This document shows, in pieces, positions 22,591 to 31,971 of a DNA stretch of 64,000 nt. The notes under the pieces were generated by a model. It was not told where the DNA came from and did not search any database. It worked only from the letters and a program-made list of their open reading frames with translations. How positions within the stretch are numbered: position 1 is the first letter of the stretch; the number at the start of each line of letters is the position of its first letter. Position numbers and translations under genes: made by a program. Source of the DNA: Nitrosopumilus sp. Nsub (GTDB lineage: Archaea > Thermoproteota > Nitrososphaeria > Nitrososphaerales > Nitrosopumilaceae); contig NZ_LQMW01000019.1 in the NCBI RefSeq assembly GCF_001541925.1, positions 1 through 64,000 of the forward strand, in the 5' to 3' direction.

Positions 22591-23538
22591 TTATTTTTGC
22601 TCATAAATTTTGATGGCTTGTGGAGGACATACACCTTCACATGCAAGACAGAAAATACAATCGGGTTCTTTTGACATTAATGGTTTTTGATCAGATGCAG
22701 GATTTCCTGGTGAATCAAACCATTCGTAAACTCCAACTGGACAAGCTTCAATACATCCACCATCTGCAACACAAATATCATAATCTACTGATACAAATTC
22801 TCCCCATACACCCATAATTCCATTACTGGTACCTTTACGACCCCAGGTTTTGATAGTGTGTTCTGCAGCTTCATAAACAGCAGATTGTTTCATTTTTGAT
22901 TTATAATCAACGTCAATAGGTCCAGGTTTTGCACCATCTGGAATTTCAATAGATGCATCATCTTCCTCTTCTTCTTCATCTGTTGCTTCAATTGGTTTTG
23001 GTTTTGCACCAAGAACAATTTTTGCCAAGGGAGTTAGTTCCTCTAATCTTTGAATTGCATTAAGTTCAGGAATCTTTTCACTTTTTGCCAAATAAGAAAT
23101 CATCTTATCAGCCAAAATCGTATTTCTTAAAATAGTATCAATTACCATTTTTGCAAAATGGTCTGCTTTCTTTCTATAATCTTTAACCCAATTAGGATCT
23201 CCAAATTTCTCAATTGGAAAAACCTGATAAATTATATCGACAACTTCACCAGTAACAATTTCTACTGTTACAGATAAATCAACTTCTTCGTATCCTTTTT
23301 CATCAGGATCTTCCATGTTTTGTTCTTTCCAGCGATATGTTGCATAAATTCTGTCTGCATATTTGTCCATCTCAAATGCTTTTTTCAAACCATCATGAAC
23401 TGATTTAATTTCATTAGGATCTTCAAGTACTATTGGTAATCTGTATAATCCAAGTTTAAAACCATGTAAGGGGTAAACACCACGTTTTGCAGTTGGTGCT
23501 TCCATTGACCACACCCGATCTTTTAAAAGTAATGACAT
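22591..23538 (-). CDS. Large ferredoxin with C-terminal dicluster domain
   Basis: 315 aa. The last ~70 residues hold two ferredoxin-type motifs, CVADGGCIEACPVGVYEW and CIFCLACEGVCPPQAIKI; the first has a GG insertion typical of seven/eight-iron ferredoxins, so one cluster may be [3Fe-4S]. The N-terminal ~230 residues form an unfamiliar helical domain with an acidic low-complexity linker (DEEEEEDDAS, about 190-200). It is an electron carrier or an electron-transferring subunit in the cytoplasm. It is divergent from nadK. Confidence 0.85.
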   Translation of the reverse strand: MSLLLKDRVWSMEAPTAKRGVYPLHGFKLGLYRLPIVLEDPNEIKSVHDGLKKAFEMDKYADRIYATYRWKEQNMEDPDEKGYEEVDLSVTVEIVTGEVVDIIYQVFPIEKFGDPNWVKDYRKKADHFAKMVIDTILRNTILADKMISYLAKSEKIPELNAIQRLEELTPLAKIVLGAKPKPIEATDEEEEEDDASIEIPDGAKPGPIDVDYKSKMKQSAVYEAAEHTIKTWGRKGTSNGIMGVWGEFVSVDYDICVADGGCIEACPVGVYEWFDSPGNPASDQKPLMSKEPDCIFCLACEGVCPPQAIKIYEQK

Positions 23539-23707
23539 CCATTTTTTATGAGCAGAATTTAGTTAAAAACGTTATCAGTTGTCATCTTGAGGACAGATTA
23601 ATTCTTGAAATTTAGTTATTTTACCCATAAAATTTACAATATCAAGAATCAAATAGAATATCCGTAAAAATATCATTTTTATGTAAATACAATTCAAAAG
23701 AACTTAC

Positions 23708-24523
23708 TTGAAACTAGAAAATGTTGCCGTTGTAAGTAAAGTAGGAAACAAAGATTCAGAAAATGCTGCAAAAGATGTTGCTAAAAAATTATTAGAAAAA
23801 AAAGCAACAGTGTATACAATTTCACCAGTTAAGGTGGAGGGAGCAAAACAGATGGAAGAATTGGAAGAAATTCAAAATGTGAAGTTAGATCTTGTAATAA
23901 CATTAGGAGGAGATGGAACAACACTTCGTGTTTTTCGAAATTTAGAAAATGAGACACCAATTTTAACAATCAATGTTGGTGGAAATAGAGGAATTTTAGC
24001 TGAAATTACAATTGAAGAAATTGATAAAGCATTAAATGAAATTTTAGAAGATAATTTCTTTTTAGATAAAAGAACAAGAGTTACTGCAGTATGTGGAGGC
24101 AAAGAATTCCCACCAGCATTAAATGAAATTTACATTAGTAGAGCAAACCTGACAAAAACTGCACAAATTGAAATTAAATTTCAAAATGACACAGTAAAAC
24201 AAAAAATGGACGGAGTGATTATTGCAACACCTAGTGGTTCAACAGGTCATTCATTTTCATTAGGAGGTCCAATATTACACGAAAGTTTAGATGTCTTGAT
24301 CATTACACCAGTTGCACCTGTTTACAGATTAGCATCATTAGTTGTACCGGATGAAAAAATTGAAATTATTTCTTCACATGATTGCAATATTGCAATAGAT
24401 GCACAAGTTGTAAAATCTGCAGGATACGAAGAACCAATAATTATTAAAAAATACAAAAGCCCAGCAGTTTTCATTAGGTTGAAAAAAAGAGGTTTGAGAC
24501 AAATGAGTAAACTTGGGTTTTAG
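23708..24523 (+). CDS. nadK: NAD kinase
   Basis: Phosphorylates NAD(H) to NADP(H). 271 aa with the ATP/polyphosphate site LGGDGTTLRVFRN (about 66-78), NVGGNRGILAEI (about 88-99) and the glycine-rich TPSGSTGHSFSLGGPI block (about 176-191). The start is TTG 23708, right where the N-terminal strand of the family begins. Its 3' end overlaps the Nob1 gene by 11 bases, so both come from one message. Confidence 0.95.
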   Translation: MKLENVAVVSKVGNKDSENAAKDVAKKLLEKKATVYTISPVKVEGAKQMEELEEIQNVKLDLVITLGGDGTTLRVFRNLENETPILTINVGGNRGILAEITIEEIDKALNEILEDNFFLDKRTRVTAVCGGKEFPPALNEIYISRANLTKTAQIEIKFQNDTVKQKMDGVIIATPSGSTGHSFSLGGPILHESLDVLIITPVAPVYRLASLVVPDEKIEIISSHDCNIAIDAQVVKSAGYEEPIIIKKYKSPAVFIRLKKRGLRQMSKLGF

Positions 24524-24989
24524 AATTTTAGATGCCAGTGCATTTTATGCAGGGGTTCCATTTAGATCATCAGAAGATTATTACACAACAGCCCTAGTTT
24601 ATGATGAAATTCAACATATCAAAAAAAGTCAAGATGTTTTAGGAACTCTTCTCGAAACTAATAGATTAAAAATTAGGGAGCCTGACAAACAATCAACGCA
24701 GGATGCAATTAAATCAGCAAAAGAAACAGGAGATTTTCCACAGTTGTCAAAACAAGATATTTCAATTATTGCATTAGGATTAGAAACAAAAGGTCAAATC
24801 ATTACAGATGATTTTGCGATTTCAAATGTCGCTAAAAATATGGGATTAGATATTGCACCGATCATGACAAAAGGAATCAAGGATGTTGGGAAATGGATTC
24901 ATTATTGTCCAGGATGTAAAACTAGTTTTCAAAGTGGAAAAGAATGCTCGAATTGTGGAACAGCATTAAAAAGAAAATTAATAAAATAA
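24513..24989 (+). CDS. nob1: Nob1-type rRNA endonuclease (PIN domain plus zinc ribbon)
   Basis: Cleaves the 3' end of precursor 16S rRNA during small-subunit maturation. 158 aa: a PIN domain (LDASAFYAG with the first acidic residue, ITDDFAISN with later ones) and a C-terminal zinc ribbon CPGC...CSNC at about 136-155, the defining Nob1 arrangement. TTG start at 24513 inside the end of nadK. The window also encodes other ribosome-biogenesis factors (SBDS, Cbf5). Confidence 0.9.
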   Translation: MGFRILDASAFYAGVPFRSSEDYYTTALVYDEIQHIKKSQDVLGTLLETNRLKIREPDKQSTQDAIKSAKETGDFPQLSKQDISIIALGLETKGQIITDDFAISNVAKNMGLDIAPIMTKGIKDVGKWIHYCPGCKTSFQSGKECSNCGTALKRKLIK

Positions 24990-25002
24990 TTTTTTAGAAG
25001 AA

Positions 25003-25821
25003 TTATTTTTGTGAAATGTAAAATACAACACTAACATTTGTAGTAATTTCTTCATCACCAGACATAATTGGAGAAGAATTCATTGAAGATTCAGCAAATC
25101 CATCAAAGGATGCTCGCATTGGACCATCATAGTAAGGAACTACATTATCATGAATAACTATAGATTTTACTCCAACAATTTTTTGTTTTAACGGAACAAG
25201 TGCTTTTTCTGCCTTTTGGGTTGCATCATTAATAGCATCAGCAATCAAGTCATCGCTGATTTTTTGTAATTTATCATCAGATAATTGAAATGAAACATCA
25301 TCAACACGATTTGCTCCAGAAGAAACTGCAGCATCAATAATATCTCCAGCAGAATCAATTCTTTCAGTTTGAATTGATAAAATATTTGATACTCGATATC
25401 CATTTAGAATTTGTTGCCAATTTCCATTAGAATCTTTGATGCTGTCATATAATGGGTAAATTGAAAAATTTGAGGTTTGGATATCATCTTCAGAAATTCC
25501 AGAATTTTTTAATGAAGAAATTACAGAGTTTAGTGAATTTGAGTTTTGAGATAGAGATTCATTAGCAGTTTTGGCTTCAGATTCTACTCCCAATACAATA
25601 ATTAAAGTATCAGGATTTGAAGAGGCCATAGCACTGCCAGAAACAGAAATGATTTGTTCAGAAGGATCATATTTTTTCAACCACTCATAGATTAATTCTT
25701 CAGGAATTTCATCCTCGATAAGTTGAGATTCAACTTGTTTATCACTTTGAGTTAAAGTTACAGCAAAAGCTAAAACAAAGATTACACCAATTACAACTGC
25801 AATATTCACACGATTATCCAT
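25003..25821 (-). CDS. SIMPL (DUF541) domain exported protein
   Basis: 272 aa. A single N-terminal hydrophobic helix (VNIAVVIGVIFVLAFAVTL) acts as signal or anchor, placing the rest outside the cell. Residues ~55-270 match the SIMPL domain: ISVSGSAMASSNPDTLIIVLGVESEAKTANES, YRVSNILSI and AINDATQKAEKAL. These proteins form surface oligomers of uncertain function, sometimes linked to oxidative or ion stress. It is convergent with nob1. Confidence 0.85.
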   Translation of the reverse strand: MDNRVNIAVVIGVIFVLAFAVTLTQSDKQVESQLIEDEIPEELIYEWLKKYDPSEQIISVSGSAMASSNPDTLIIVLGVESEAKTANESLSQNSNSLNSVISSLKNSGISEDDIQTSNFSIYPLYDSIKDSNGNWQQILNGYRVSNILSIQTERIDSAGDIIDAAVSSGANRVDDVSFQLSDDKLQKISDDLIADAINDATQKAEKALVPLKQKIVGVKSIVIHDNVVPYYDGPMRASFDGFAESSMNSSPIMSGDEEITTNVSVVFYISQK

Positions 25822-25876
25822 AAATTTTCTTAAAGCATGTACTATAAAAATTCGTGAAATAAGATGACAGTAATGG

Positions 25877-26557
25877 TTATGTTAGTGTCTTTTGGTTACT
25901 TTCTTTTTGAAGTTTATTTTTAGTGGTTAACATATTTTTGATTTTTTTTGCACGAGCTTCACCCAATCCTTCAACTTTAGCCAATTCAGAAGTTGTTGCG
26001 CTAAAAACTTTTGACGGAGTACCAAATTTTTCAAGCATTCGTACTGCAAATTTTTCACCAATTCCAGGTAAACTACAAAGGGTTGAGAGTTGTTGAGTTT
26101 CTAAATTTGATGATTTTTTTATTTTTTTCAAGTATGGTCCTGTTGGCCCATCTTTTTTAGAACACATTGAAACTAATAATTTTGCAGTATGAGATGCACT
26201 AGGGGTAGGGATTATAGGAATTTTAAATTCTAATACAACTCGAGAGATAGCACCATAGAAAACTAAAGGATTGTCAGTAATTTCTTCGATTTCATCAACA
26301 TTTCCTTCCAATAAAACAATAGGATATGCAAAATGTTCTTTGAGCCTGCTGCATTGGTCATATAATCGCCCATCAAAAACAGAAGCCATCAAATCCTTGA
26401 TACTTTTTCTTTCAACAATAGTTTCAGGTGCAACAATATAATCACCAATTGGAAGTGTTTTCATTTCCACATTCATACCAATTGTTTTGAGTAATTTCGG
26501 AATCCCACTTTTTGTTTCTCGTTCATCAACAATAATTCGAAGATGTTCTAATTTCAC
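25877..26557 (-). CDS. XPF/ERCC4-type structure-specific nuclease
   Basis: 226 aa. The nuclease domain has VDERE (8-13 region), GDYIV and the VERKSIKDL catalytic motif, together the ERCC4 signature GDxnERKxxxD. A tandem helix-hairpin-helix domain follows (SLPGIGEKFAVRMLEKFG and KVEGLGEARAKKI). This is the short archaeal XPF without a helicase, which cuts branched DNA in repair and usually works with PCNA. It is 50 bp upstream of the prefoldin beta gene's stop, with both on the minus strand. Confidence 0.92.
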   Translation of the reverse strand: MKLEHLRIIVDERETKSGIPKLLKTIGMNVEMKTLPIGDYIVAPETIVERKSIKDLMASVFDGRLYDQCSRLKEHFAYPIVLLEGNVDEIEEITDNPLVFYGAISRVVLEFKIPIIPTPSASHTAKLLVSMCSKKDGPTGPYLKKIKKSSNLETQQLSTLCSLPGIGEKFAVRMLEKFGTPSKVFSATTSELAKVEGLGEARAKKIKNMLTTKNKLQKESNQKTLT

Positions 26558-26607
26558 AAATATTAGTTATAATGAATTGTTAATATCTTATTTGAAATAG
26601 ACTAAAA

Positions 26608-27000
26608 TTATTTTCTAGGGTTATCATCTGATGCTGGAGGTGAAGGAGCATTTCCACTTTTCATCATTTCAGTGATTTTTGCTTCTTGTTCTTTGAGAGT
26701 TTCTTTTACACGAACTTCTTGTTTTTCAAGAACAGTTGATCGAGTTTTTGCCAATTCTATTTTTTCCTCTAATTCATCCAATATGGTTTTTTTATCAGAT
26801 TTAATTAAAACAGTTCCAGCTTGTTTAAAGACAGAATCACCATCTGCAACTTTCTTTAATTCATCAATAGCTTTTTCAGTTTCTGCTTTCTCCATTTCAA
26901 GATGCTGTCGTTGAGTCATAATAGACTGTAAATTTTGTTGAGATTGTTGTAATTTTCCAACTTGCTCTTGAAGCCATGGAGGCATTTGTGGAGATGACAT
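26608..27000 (-). CDS. pfdB: Prefoldin beta subunit
   Basis: 130 aa. Two long coiled-coil arms (LQEQVGKLQQSQQNLQSIM...ELKKVADGDSVFKQAGTVLIKSDKKTILDELEEKIEL) flank the beta-hairpin that forms the hexamer base, the typical beta-subunit layout. It delivers unfolded proteins to the chaperonin. A Pro/Ser/Asp tail (APSPPASDDN) is extra. The alpha subunit is at 54920 in the ftsY cluster. Confidence 0.92.
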   Translation of the reverse strand: MSSPQMPPWLQEQVGKLQQSQQNLQSIMTQRQHLEMEKAETEKAIDELKKVADGDSVFKQAGTVLIKSDKKTILDELEEKIELAKTRSTVLEKQEVRVKETLKEQEAKITEMMKSGNAPSPPASDDNPRK

Positions 27001-27023
27001 GAATATTTGTGAAATTAATCGGA

Positions 27024-27269
27024 TTATATCTTTACCGATTCAATTGTATCATAACTTGCTTGAATTAGTCTGAGAGTTGAATTTAGATTTGCTCGAAGAT
27101 GTGCAATTTGATCAGTTTCAGCAGAAATTACTAATTTTGTATTTAATTGGATTTTAGTTTTTACAGGGTTTTCTGGATAAAATTCATTGTCAGTATTTAC
27201 AGAATCAAAAATTGCATTATTCTTATCTTTAGCATCTACAGTAATTTTTGCACTATAGTTTAATGTCAT
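27024..27269 (-). CDS. KEOPS complex subunit Pcc1-like
   Basis: 81 aa with the Pcc1 fold pattern: N-terminal strand YSAKITVDA, a Glu/Asp-rich bend, strand KTKIQLNTKLVISAET, then helix HLRANLNSTLRLIQASYDTIESV. Pcc1 is the dimerising subunit of the KEOPS complex, which makes t6A37 in tRNAs. It overlaps the end of rpl37ae by 17 bases in the exosome superoperon, which is its usual archaeal location. Confidence 0.8.
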   Translation of the reverse strand: MTLNYSAKITVDAKDKNNAIFDSVNTDNEFYPENPVKTKIQLNTKLVISAETDQIAHLRANLNSTLRLIQASYDTIESVKI

Positions 27270-27465
27270 ATGCAGTTCCGGCTACTTTGTAATTGCATTT
27301 TTTACAAGACCAAATTCCAACAGCATCTCTACCAAAGGTCTTTGAACCACATTCAGGACAACTTCTTTTTTGTTTTAATTGGAGATGAACTTTTGTGTAT
27401 TGTTTTCTAAGTTTAATTCCGTAACGTGCACCTAAGCCTTTAAGTGATTTCTTTGCTTTTGCCAT
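27253..27465 (-). CDS. rpl37ae: 50S ribosomal protein L37Ae (L43e)
   Basis: 70 aa with a C2-C2 zinc ribbon CPECGSKTFGRDAVGIWSC then KKC, and a basic N-terminus (AKKSLKGLGARYGIKLRK). It belongs to the large subunit. It follows rrp42 by one base and overlaps the Pcc1 gene, forming part of the SBDS-exosome superoperon. Confidence 0.93.
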   Translation of the reverse strand: MAKAKKSLKGLGARYGIKLRKQYTKVHLQLKQKRSCPECGSKTFGRDAVGIWSCKKCNYKVAGTAYDIKL

Positions 27466-27466
27466 A

Positions 27467-28285
27467 TTATTGACTCTCCTGTTGGACTGATTTTAATTGT
27501 TCCCTTATCTTTGCGCCTACTTTGATTGATAATTCACCACATTGGTTAATTTCGTCTTGGGTAAATCCATCACTGCCACCTTTTTGCAGTGCACAAATAT
27601 TTCCATCAGAATCAGTAGTAATTGTAACTCTTGAATCCATACTGTCCCATTCATCACCATTAGGATCAACAACAATATAATTTCCAATTTTTCCCATGGT
27701 TACAGATACAGGAATTGTGGTAACAGGTAACGGTTTGTCTGCACCCTCAACTACTGAAGGTTGGTCATCAACCATCTCCCATGTTGGAGTTTTTGATGTA
27801 AGTAAAGCAGCAGTTGCAGCATAGGAGCATGCATCAAAAAGATTTCCATCATAATCAATTGCCACAACATCTGCAAATACACCAACTACAGATTTGTCCT
27901 TTTCAATTACTAAATCAGAAACATCAACCATATGACTTTCTCGAATTCCTCTATCAACAACTCTTGCCAATTCAATAACAGGAGCTTGTGGCGGTCCAGT
28001 TTCAACAGTTGGATGTGAAAGTGGCAACAATTCAGCAGTGCACATAAACATACCTTTGTCACCCACATCTGGGAAAGGTTTGTCTGGTTGGATTTTTACT
28101 CCACATAAAACTTGGGTATCACCAAGGTAAACTCTTGCAGAACCATTTGCTTTAGGAATTGCGTTAATTTCAATACAGATTTTTCTTGGTTCATCCAGTG
28201 TTCTTCCGTCAACTCTTTTTCCTTGTTCTAATAACTCAAGAATTTGTGCTTTTTTTAGTTCGTCAATAACTGAATCGCTTGTCAT
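27467..28285 (-). CDS. rrp42: Exosome complex subunit Rrp42
   Basis: 272 aa, an RNase-PH-fold protein that lacks catalytic residues itself and alternates with Rrp41 in the hexameric ring of the archaeal exosome. Diagnostic stretches: RVDGRTLDEPRKICIEI, GSARVYLGDTQVLCGVK and SHPTVETGPPQAPVIELARVVDRG. It begins two bases after rrp41 stops, so subunit stoichiometry is likely set by coupled translation. Confidence 0.95.
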   Translation of the reverse strand: MTSDSVIDELKKAQILELLEQGKRVDGRTLDEPRKICIEINAIPKANGSARVYLGDTQVLCGVKIQPDKPFPDVGDKGMFMCTAELLPLSHPTVETGPPQAPVIELARVVDRGIRESHMVDVSDLVIEKDKSVVGVFADVVAIDYDGNLFDACSYAATAALLTSKTPTWEMVDDQPSVVEGADKPLPVTTIPVSVTMGKIGNYIVVDPNGDEWDSMDSRVTITTDSDGNICALQKGGSDGFTQDEINQCGELSIKVGAKIREQLKSVQQESQ

Positions 28286-28287
28286 AT

Positions 28288-29022
28288 CTAATCTCCTTTA
28301 TTCCCAAAATATTTGTCATGAAGTGCTTTCTTTTGAAGTTCGTAAACAACTTCACATCCTTTAACTCCAACATCTACACATTTTTTGTATTCTTCAGGAG
28401 TTAAGACACCATCTAATTGTAATAATGTAATTTTCTTAAGACTTGGCATATATCCAACTGGCATGTCTGCTTGACCTGCTTGGTCTTCTTCATTGTTAAC
28501 ATCAAGAATAATGGTATCTGCAACTTTACCTGAAGCAATTGCTGCAACCATATCTCTCATTGGAATACCAGCATCAGCTAATGCAACAGATGCTGCAGTA
28601 AGGGCAGCACATCTAGTTCCACCATCAGCCTGTAAAACTTCAATAAATACATCAACTGCAGTTCTTGGGAATTTCTCCAACATTACTGCAGGCTCTAATG
28701 CTTCTTTGATTACTTTGGAAATTTCAATTTCTCTTCTTGAAGGTGCTGGTCTTTTTCTTTCACCAACAGAAAATGGTTCCATGTGATATCTAACTCTCAA
28801 AATTCCAGTATCAGTATCTGACATGTGTTTTGGATGAACATCTCTTGGTCCAAATACACCAACTAAGATTTTGTTATCGCCAAATTCAATGTAAGCAGAA
28901 CCATCAGCATTTTTTAATCCACCAGCTTTTATCATAATTCTACGTGGTTCATCTATTTTACGTCCATCACAACGAATACCGTTTTCGTCCAATAGAACCA
29001 TGGTTGCATCTCGTCCACCCAT
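28288..29022 (-). CDS. rrp41: Exosome complex exonuclease Rrp41
   Basis: 244 aa, the catalytic RNase-PH subunit that degrades RNA 3' to 5' using phosphate. Seen: RCDGRKIDEPRRIMIKAG, GSAYIEFGDNKILVGVFGP, the phosphate-site region RREIEISKVI and the metal-binding ILDVNNEEDQAGQADMP. Its start overlaps the Rrp4 stop by one base. Confidence 0.95.
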   Translation of the reverse strand: MGGRDATMVLLDENGIRCDGRKIDEPRRIMIKAGGLKNADGSAYIEFGDNKILVGVFGPRDVHPKHMSDTDTGILRVRYHMEPFSVGERKRPAPSRREIEISKVIKEALEPAVMLEKFPRTAVDVFIEVLQADGGTRCAALTAASVALADAGIPMRDMVAAIASGKVADTIILDVNNEEDQAGQADMPVGYMPSLKKITLLQLDGVLTPEEYKKCVDVGVKGCEVVYELQKKALHDKYFGNKGD

Positions 29023-29702
29023 TATGATTCATCCTTTCCATCTAACATATCTTTAATTAAATCAGTTAAGTTAGCAATATGTGCTTTTTCATTAACCATT
29101 TCAACTGCCTTTTTAGCTTTTAAGAGTCCTTCATCAGTCTCACATGAGATTACAACCCAACCATTTTGACCAATTGTAACGGCAGCATTAGTAGCCATTT
29201 CAATCATTTGTATCATACTTCCTTTTTTGCCAATCAAACGTGGAACTTTACTTGGAGAAATTTTTACTAAAATTCCATCATCTATTTTACCTAAGTCTCT
29301 ATCAGATATAGTAACAAGAGGATCTCTAGTTCTGTCAAAATTTGCAATTCTGGCAGCTACCAAATCACCGGTTTTTAGTTTACTTGAAAGTTCATCAGCA
29401 TGAGTTGAAAAGTCTCGTCCGAAAACATCTTGAGCAGGTAAAAATCCAACATAACAAGAATTTACATCTAATTCCCAAGATAATGAAGTGTGAGAAATGA
29501 CTTTACCAATTACAAGATCGTTGATTTTAGGAATATATTTTCCAGTTAAAGGAATGACTTTAACAGAATCTTCATAAATTTCAGATATACCAACAGCAGT
29601 TGCAATTATGTTGTTTCCTTCTAAAACTACATTTTGTTCTGGTCTAAAAGGTCCACTAGTAATTACATCACCAGGAATAACGTATTTTCGCTTATCAGCC
29701 AT
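29022..29702 (-). CDS. rrp4: Exosome RNA-binding subunit Rrp4
   Basis: 226 aa, the cap protein that guides RNA into the exosome ring. Domain order: N-terminal strand-rich domain (VIPGDVI), S1 domain (GKVISHTSLSWELDVNS to about residue 140) and KH domain with the RLIGKKGSMI GxxG loop. Poly(A) preference is typical. Located between SBDS and rrp41, one base from the former. Confidence 0.94.
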   Translation of the reverse strand: MADKRKYVIPGDVITSGPFRPEQNVVLEGNNIIATAVGISEIYEDSVKVIPLTGKYIPKINDLVIGKVISHTSLSWELDVNSCYVGFLPAQDVFGRDFSTHADELSSKLKTGDLVAARIANFDRTRDPLVTISDRDLGKIDDGILVKISPSKVPRLIGKKGSMIQMIEMATNAAVTIGQNGWVVISCETDEGLLKAKKAVEMVNEKAHIANLTDLIKDMLDGKDES

Positions 29703-29703
29703 A

Positions 29704-30390
29704 TTATTTCATTACCTCTACAGTTGCAGAGCCCTTAGTTATAGAACCTAATCTGTCAATCACGTTTGGCCTTGCTGCTGCGGGTATTTCAAGTATTGCT
29801 TTTAGTGAACCATTGTTTTGCCATTCTTCTTTTTTTAGTGAACCCACAGATTTCAAAACAGAATAGGACTGAGAGGCGTATTGTGCAGGAATAGTGATCT
29901 CTAATTGGAGATTTTCAGATTTTAATGCAATAATTGAACGTAATTTTTCAACAATATCTTTAACTTGTTCTTCTACGCTTTTTTGAGGTTCAATGGAGAC
30001 ACGGCCATCTTTCATTGCTTGTTCAATTCGTAATGGAGGATGAGGTAAGTGAGTTTTTGGATCAACAAAGGTCTTTGCAATATATTCAATAATCTGTTTT
30101 CTTTTCTGATCCACCATTTTTCGTCTCTGATCAGTTGTAAGATTTAGATCTCCTTTCTCAAACATTATTTGAGCAACCTCAATTTTATCTTCAGTTTTGA
30201 AGGCAGCAAGTAATTTTTCAGTAGATGGTTTTGTACCCTTTCCCGAATCAGTATAGATTTCCTCAGAAACTAAAACCGAAGAAATATCTTTTTTCTTACC
30301 TAATTTGTAATCTAAAGCAGGATCTGGTTTTACCAGTATCTCAAATTTTTCACCTTCAAAAGAGTATCTAACTACAGTAACATCAGCCAT
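29704..30390 (-). CDS. sbds: Ribosome maturation protein SBDS
   Basis: 228 aa, three-domain SBDS: N-terminal domain (YSFEGEKFEILVKPDPALDYKLG), central helical domain (TDQRRKMVDQKRKQIIEYIAKTFVDPKTHLPHPPLRIE) and a C-terminal ferredoxin-like domain. It works in 50S maturation and subunit joining. First gene of the exosome superoperon; divergent from rpoD with a 58-bp gap holding both promoters. Confidence 0.94.
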   Translation of the reverse strand: MADVTVVRYSFEGEKFEILVKPDPALDYKLGKKKDISSVLVSEEIYTDSGKGTKPSTEKLLAAFKTEDKIEVAQIMFEKGDLNLTTDQRRKMVDQKRKQIIEYIAKTFVDPKTHLPHPPLRIEQAMKDGRVSIEPQKSVEEQVKDIVEKLRSIIALKSENLQLEITIPAQYASQSYSVLKSVGSLKKEEWQNNGSLKAILEIPAAARPNVIDRLGSITKGSATVEVMK

Positions 30391-30448
30391 ATCTTATTGC
30401 TATAACATTTTGGTATTTATCTATACGTAAAGCTAGCTAGATTTTTAT

Positions 30449-31075
30449 GTGCACTTTGACGATTTTCATCAAGATTTGTCATCATTAGACGTTATTACAA
30501 AAGATTCTGAGAAGATATCCTTAAAGCTAAAAGGAGTTCCATTACAATATGCAAACGCTCTAAGACGTGTTTGTTTAAACGGAGTTCCAGTTCTTGCAAT
30601 TGATACAGTAGACATTATTGAAAATACATCTGTGTTACCTGATGAAGGTTTAGCTCACAGATTGGGATTAATTCCATTAAGAACAGACTTGAGTAAATTC
30701 AACGAATCAGACAAAGTCTTACTAGTATTAGATTCTGGAGAATCTGAAGAAACTAGAGCTGTTTTATCAGGAGAACTATCTTCAGAAGATGAGAGTGTAA
30801 AACCAGTCTCTGAAAAAGTTCCAATTGTTCAATTAGCCCCAGGTCAAAAAATCAAAGTTGAGTGTTATGCAAGACTAGGACGTGGTACAGAACATGCAAA
30901 ATGGAATGCTTCTAACGTTGCTATGCTTACAGATACAGACAAAGATGATGAGAAAATACTCACCATAGAGTCCACAGGAGCACTAAATCCAGAACAAATT
31001 GTTCTAGAAGGAGTGCAAGAAGTTAGCAGAAGAGTTGTTGAATTTAAAGATATGATCAACAATATCGAAGAATAA
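30449..31075 (+). CDS. rpoD: DNA-directed RNA polymerase subunit D (Rpb3-like)
   Basis: 208 aa. ANALRRVCLNGVPVLAIDTVDII and the DEGLAHRLGLIPL block are the alpha/Rpb3 dimerisation region that binds subunit L. Between them and the C-terminus there is no four-cysteine ferredoxin-like cluster, so this is the cluster-free type. GTG start at 30449, close to the promoter as for a leaderless message. It begins the classic RpoD-L18e-L13-S9 order. Confidence 0.94.
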   Translation: MHFDDFHQDLSSLDVITKDSEKISLKLKGVPLQYANALRRVCLNGVPVLAIDTVDIIENTSVLPDEGLAHRLGLIPLRTDLSKFNESDKVLLVLDSGESEETRAVLSGELSSEDESVKPVSEKVPIVQLAPGQKIKVECYARLGRGTEHAKWNASNVAMLTDTDKDDEKILTIESTGALNPEQIVLEGVQEVSRRVVEFKDMINNIEE

Positions 31076-31120
31076 GTGAAGCATAGACATTATATTTGGG
31101 TTTTAAGCCGGATTATTCAC

Positions 31121-31468
31121 ATGACTAATCAAGTTGTAATTCGTATGGCAAGCGATCTTAAAAAAGCATCAACTAAAAATGATGCTCCAATTTGGGGTAA
31201 ATTAGCAGAATATGCCTTAAAACCATCAATTGCAAGAAGAGACATCAATCTCAATAGAATTAGTCAATTAACCAAAGATAATGACACAGTAGTATTTCCA
31301 GGCAAGGTCTTGGGAACAGGAAATATTTCACATAAAATCACATTATGTTCATTTTCAATTTCAAATTCAGCAGCAGCCAAAGTTTTAGAAAATGGCGGAA
31401 AATTAATTTCACATGAGGAATTAATAAAACAAAATCCAACAGGCAAAGGAGTAGTACTACTTGGCTAA
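31121..31468 (+). CDS. rpl18e: 50S ribosomal protein L18e
   Basis: 115 aa from ATG 31121 (MTNQVVIRMASDLKKAS); an earlier in-frame start would add a foreign 15-residue leader. Motifs: WGKLAEYALKPSIARRDINLNRIS, VVFPGKVLGTG and a C-terminal NPTGKGVVLLG. Its last eight bases overlap the TTG start of L13. Confidence 0.94.
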   Translation: MTNQVVIRMASDLKKASTKNDAPIWGKLAEYALKPSIARRDINLNRISQLTKDNDTVVFPGKVLGTGNISHKITLCSFSISNSAAAKVLENGGKLISHEELIKQNPTGKGVVLLG

Positions 31469-31970
31469 TGGAAGATTAAACAGACCTGCTGGAAGAAATT
31501 CAAATACTTCCAAACAAGAAGTTGTAATTAGAACAGACAGACCAATTGTAGTTGATGCAACAAATCACATTGCAGGTAGATTAGCATCAAACGTTGCAAA
31601 ATTACTATTACAAGGACAAAGAGTTACAGTAATCAATTGTGAAAAAATTATGATGAGTGGAACAAGATCGAATCAAATTCAAGAGTATAGAGAATTTTTA
31701 GAAATTAACAGCATTATCAATTACAAACATGGACCTGTACACTACAGAAGACCAGATACAATTATTGCAAAGATGATTCGTCAAATGTTACCATTTGATA
31801 GAAAACCATCAGGCAAGTTAGCTTTCCAAAGATTAAGAACATACATTGGCGCACCTAACGATACAAAGTCATTAGAGAAAACACAATTTGAAAAAGCATT
31901 AATCAAAAGAGCAGCTTCAAATTATACTACATTAGCAGAAATATGTAGAGTAATAGGATGGACAGAATAA
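31461..31970 (+). CDS. rpl13: 50S ribosomal protein L13
   Basis: 169 aa. VVDATNHIAGRLASNVAKLLLQG opens the L13 domain, and RRPDTIIAKMIRQMLPFDRKPSG and RTYIGAP close it. TTG start at 31461 inside the end of L18e, and a ~20-residue basic N-terminal extension precedes the domain. It is followed one base later by S9. Confidence 0.94.
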   Translation: MANGRLNRPAGRNSNTSKQEVVIRTDRPIVVDATNHIAGRLASNVAKLLLQGQRVTVINCEKIMMSGTRSNQIQEYREFLEINSIINYKHGPVHYRRPDTIIAKMIRQMLPFDRKPSGKLAFQRLRTYIGAPNDTKSLEKTQFEKALIKRAASNYTTLAEICRVIGWTE

Positions 31971-31971
31971 T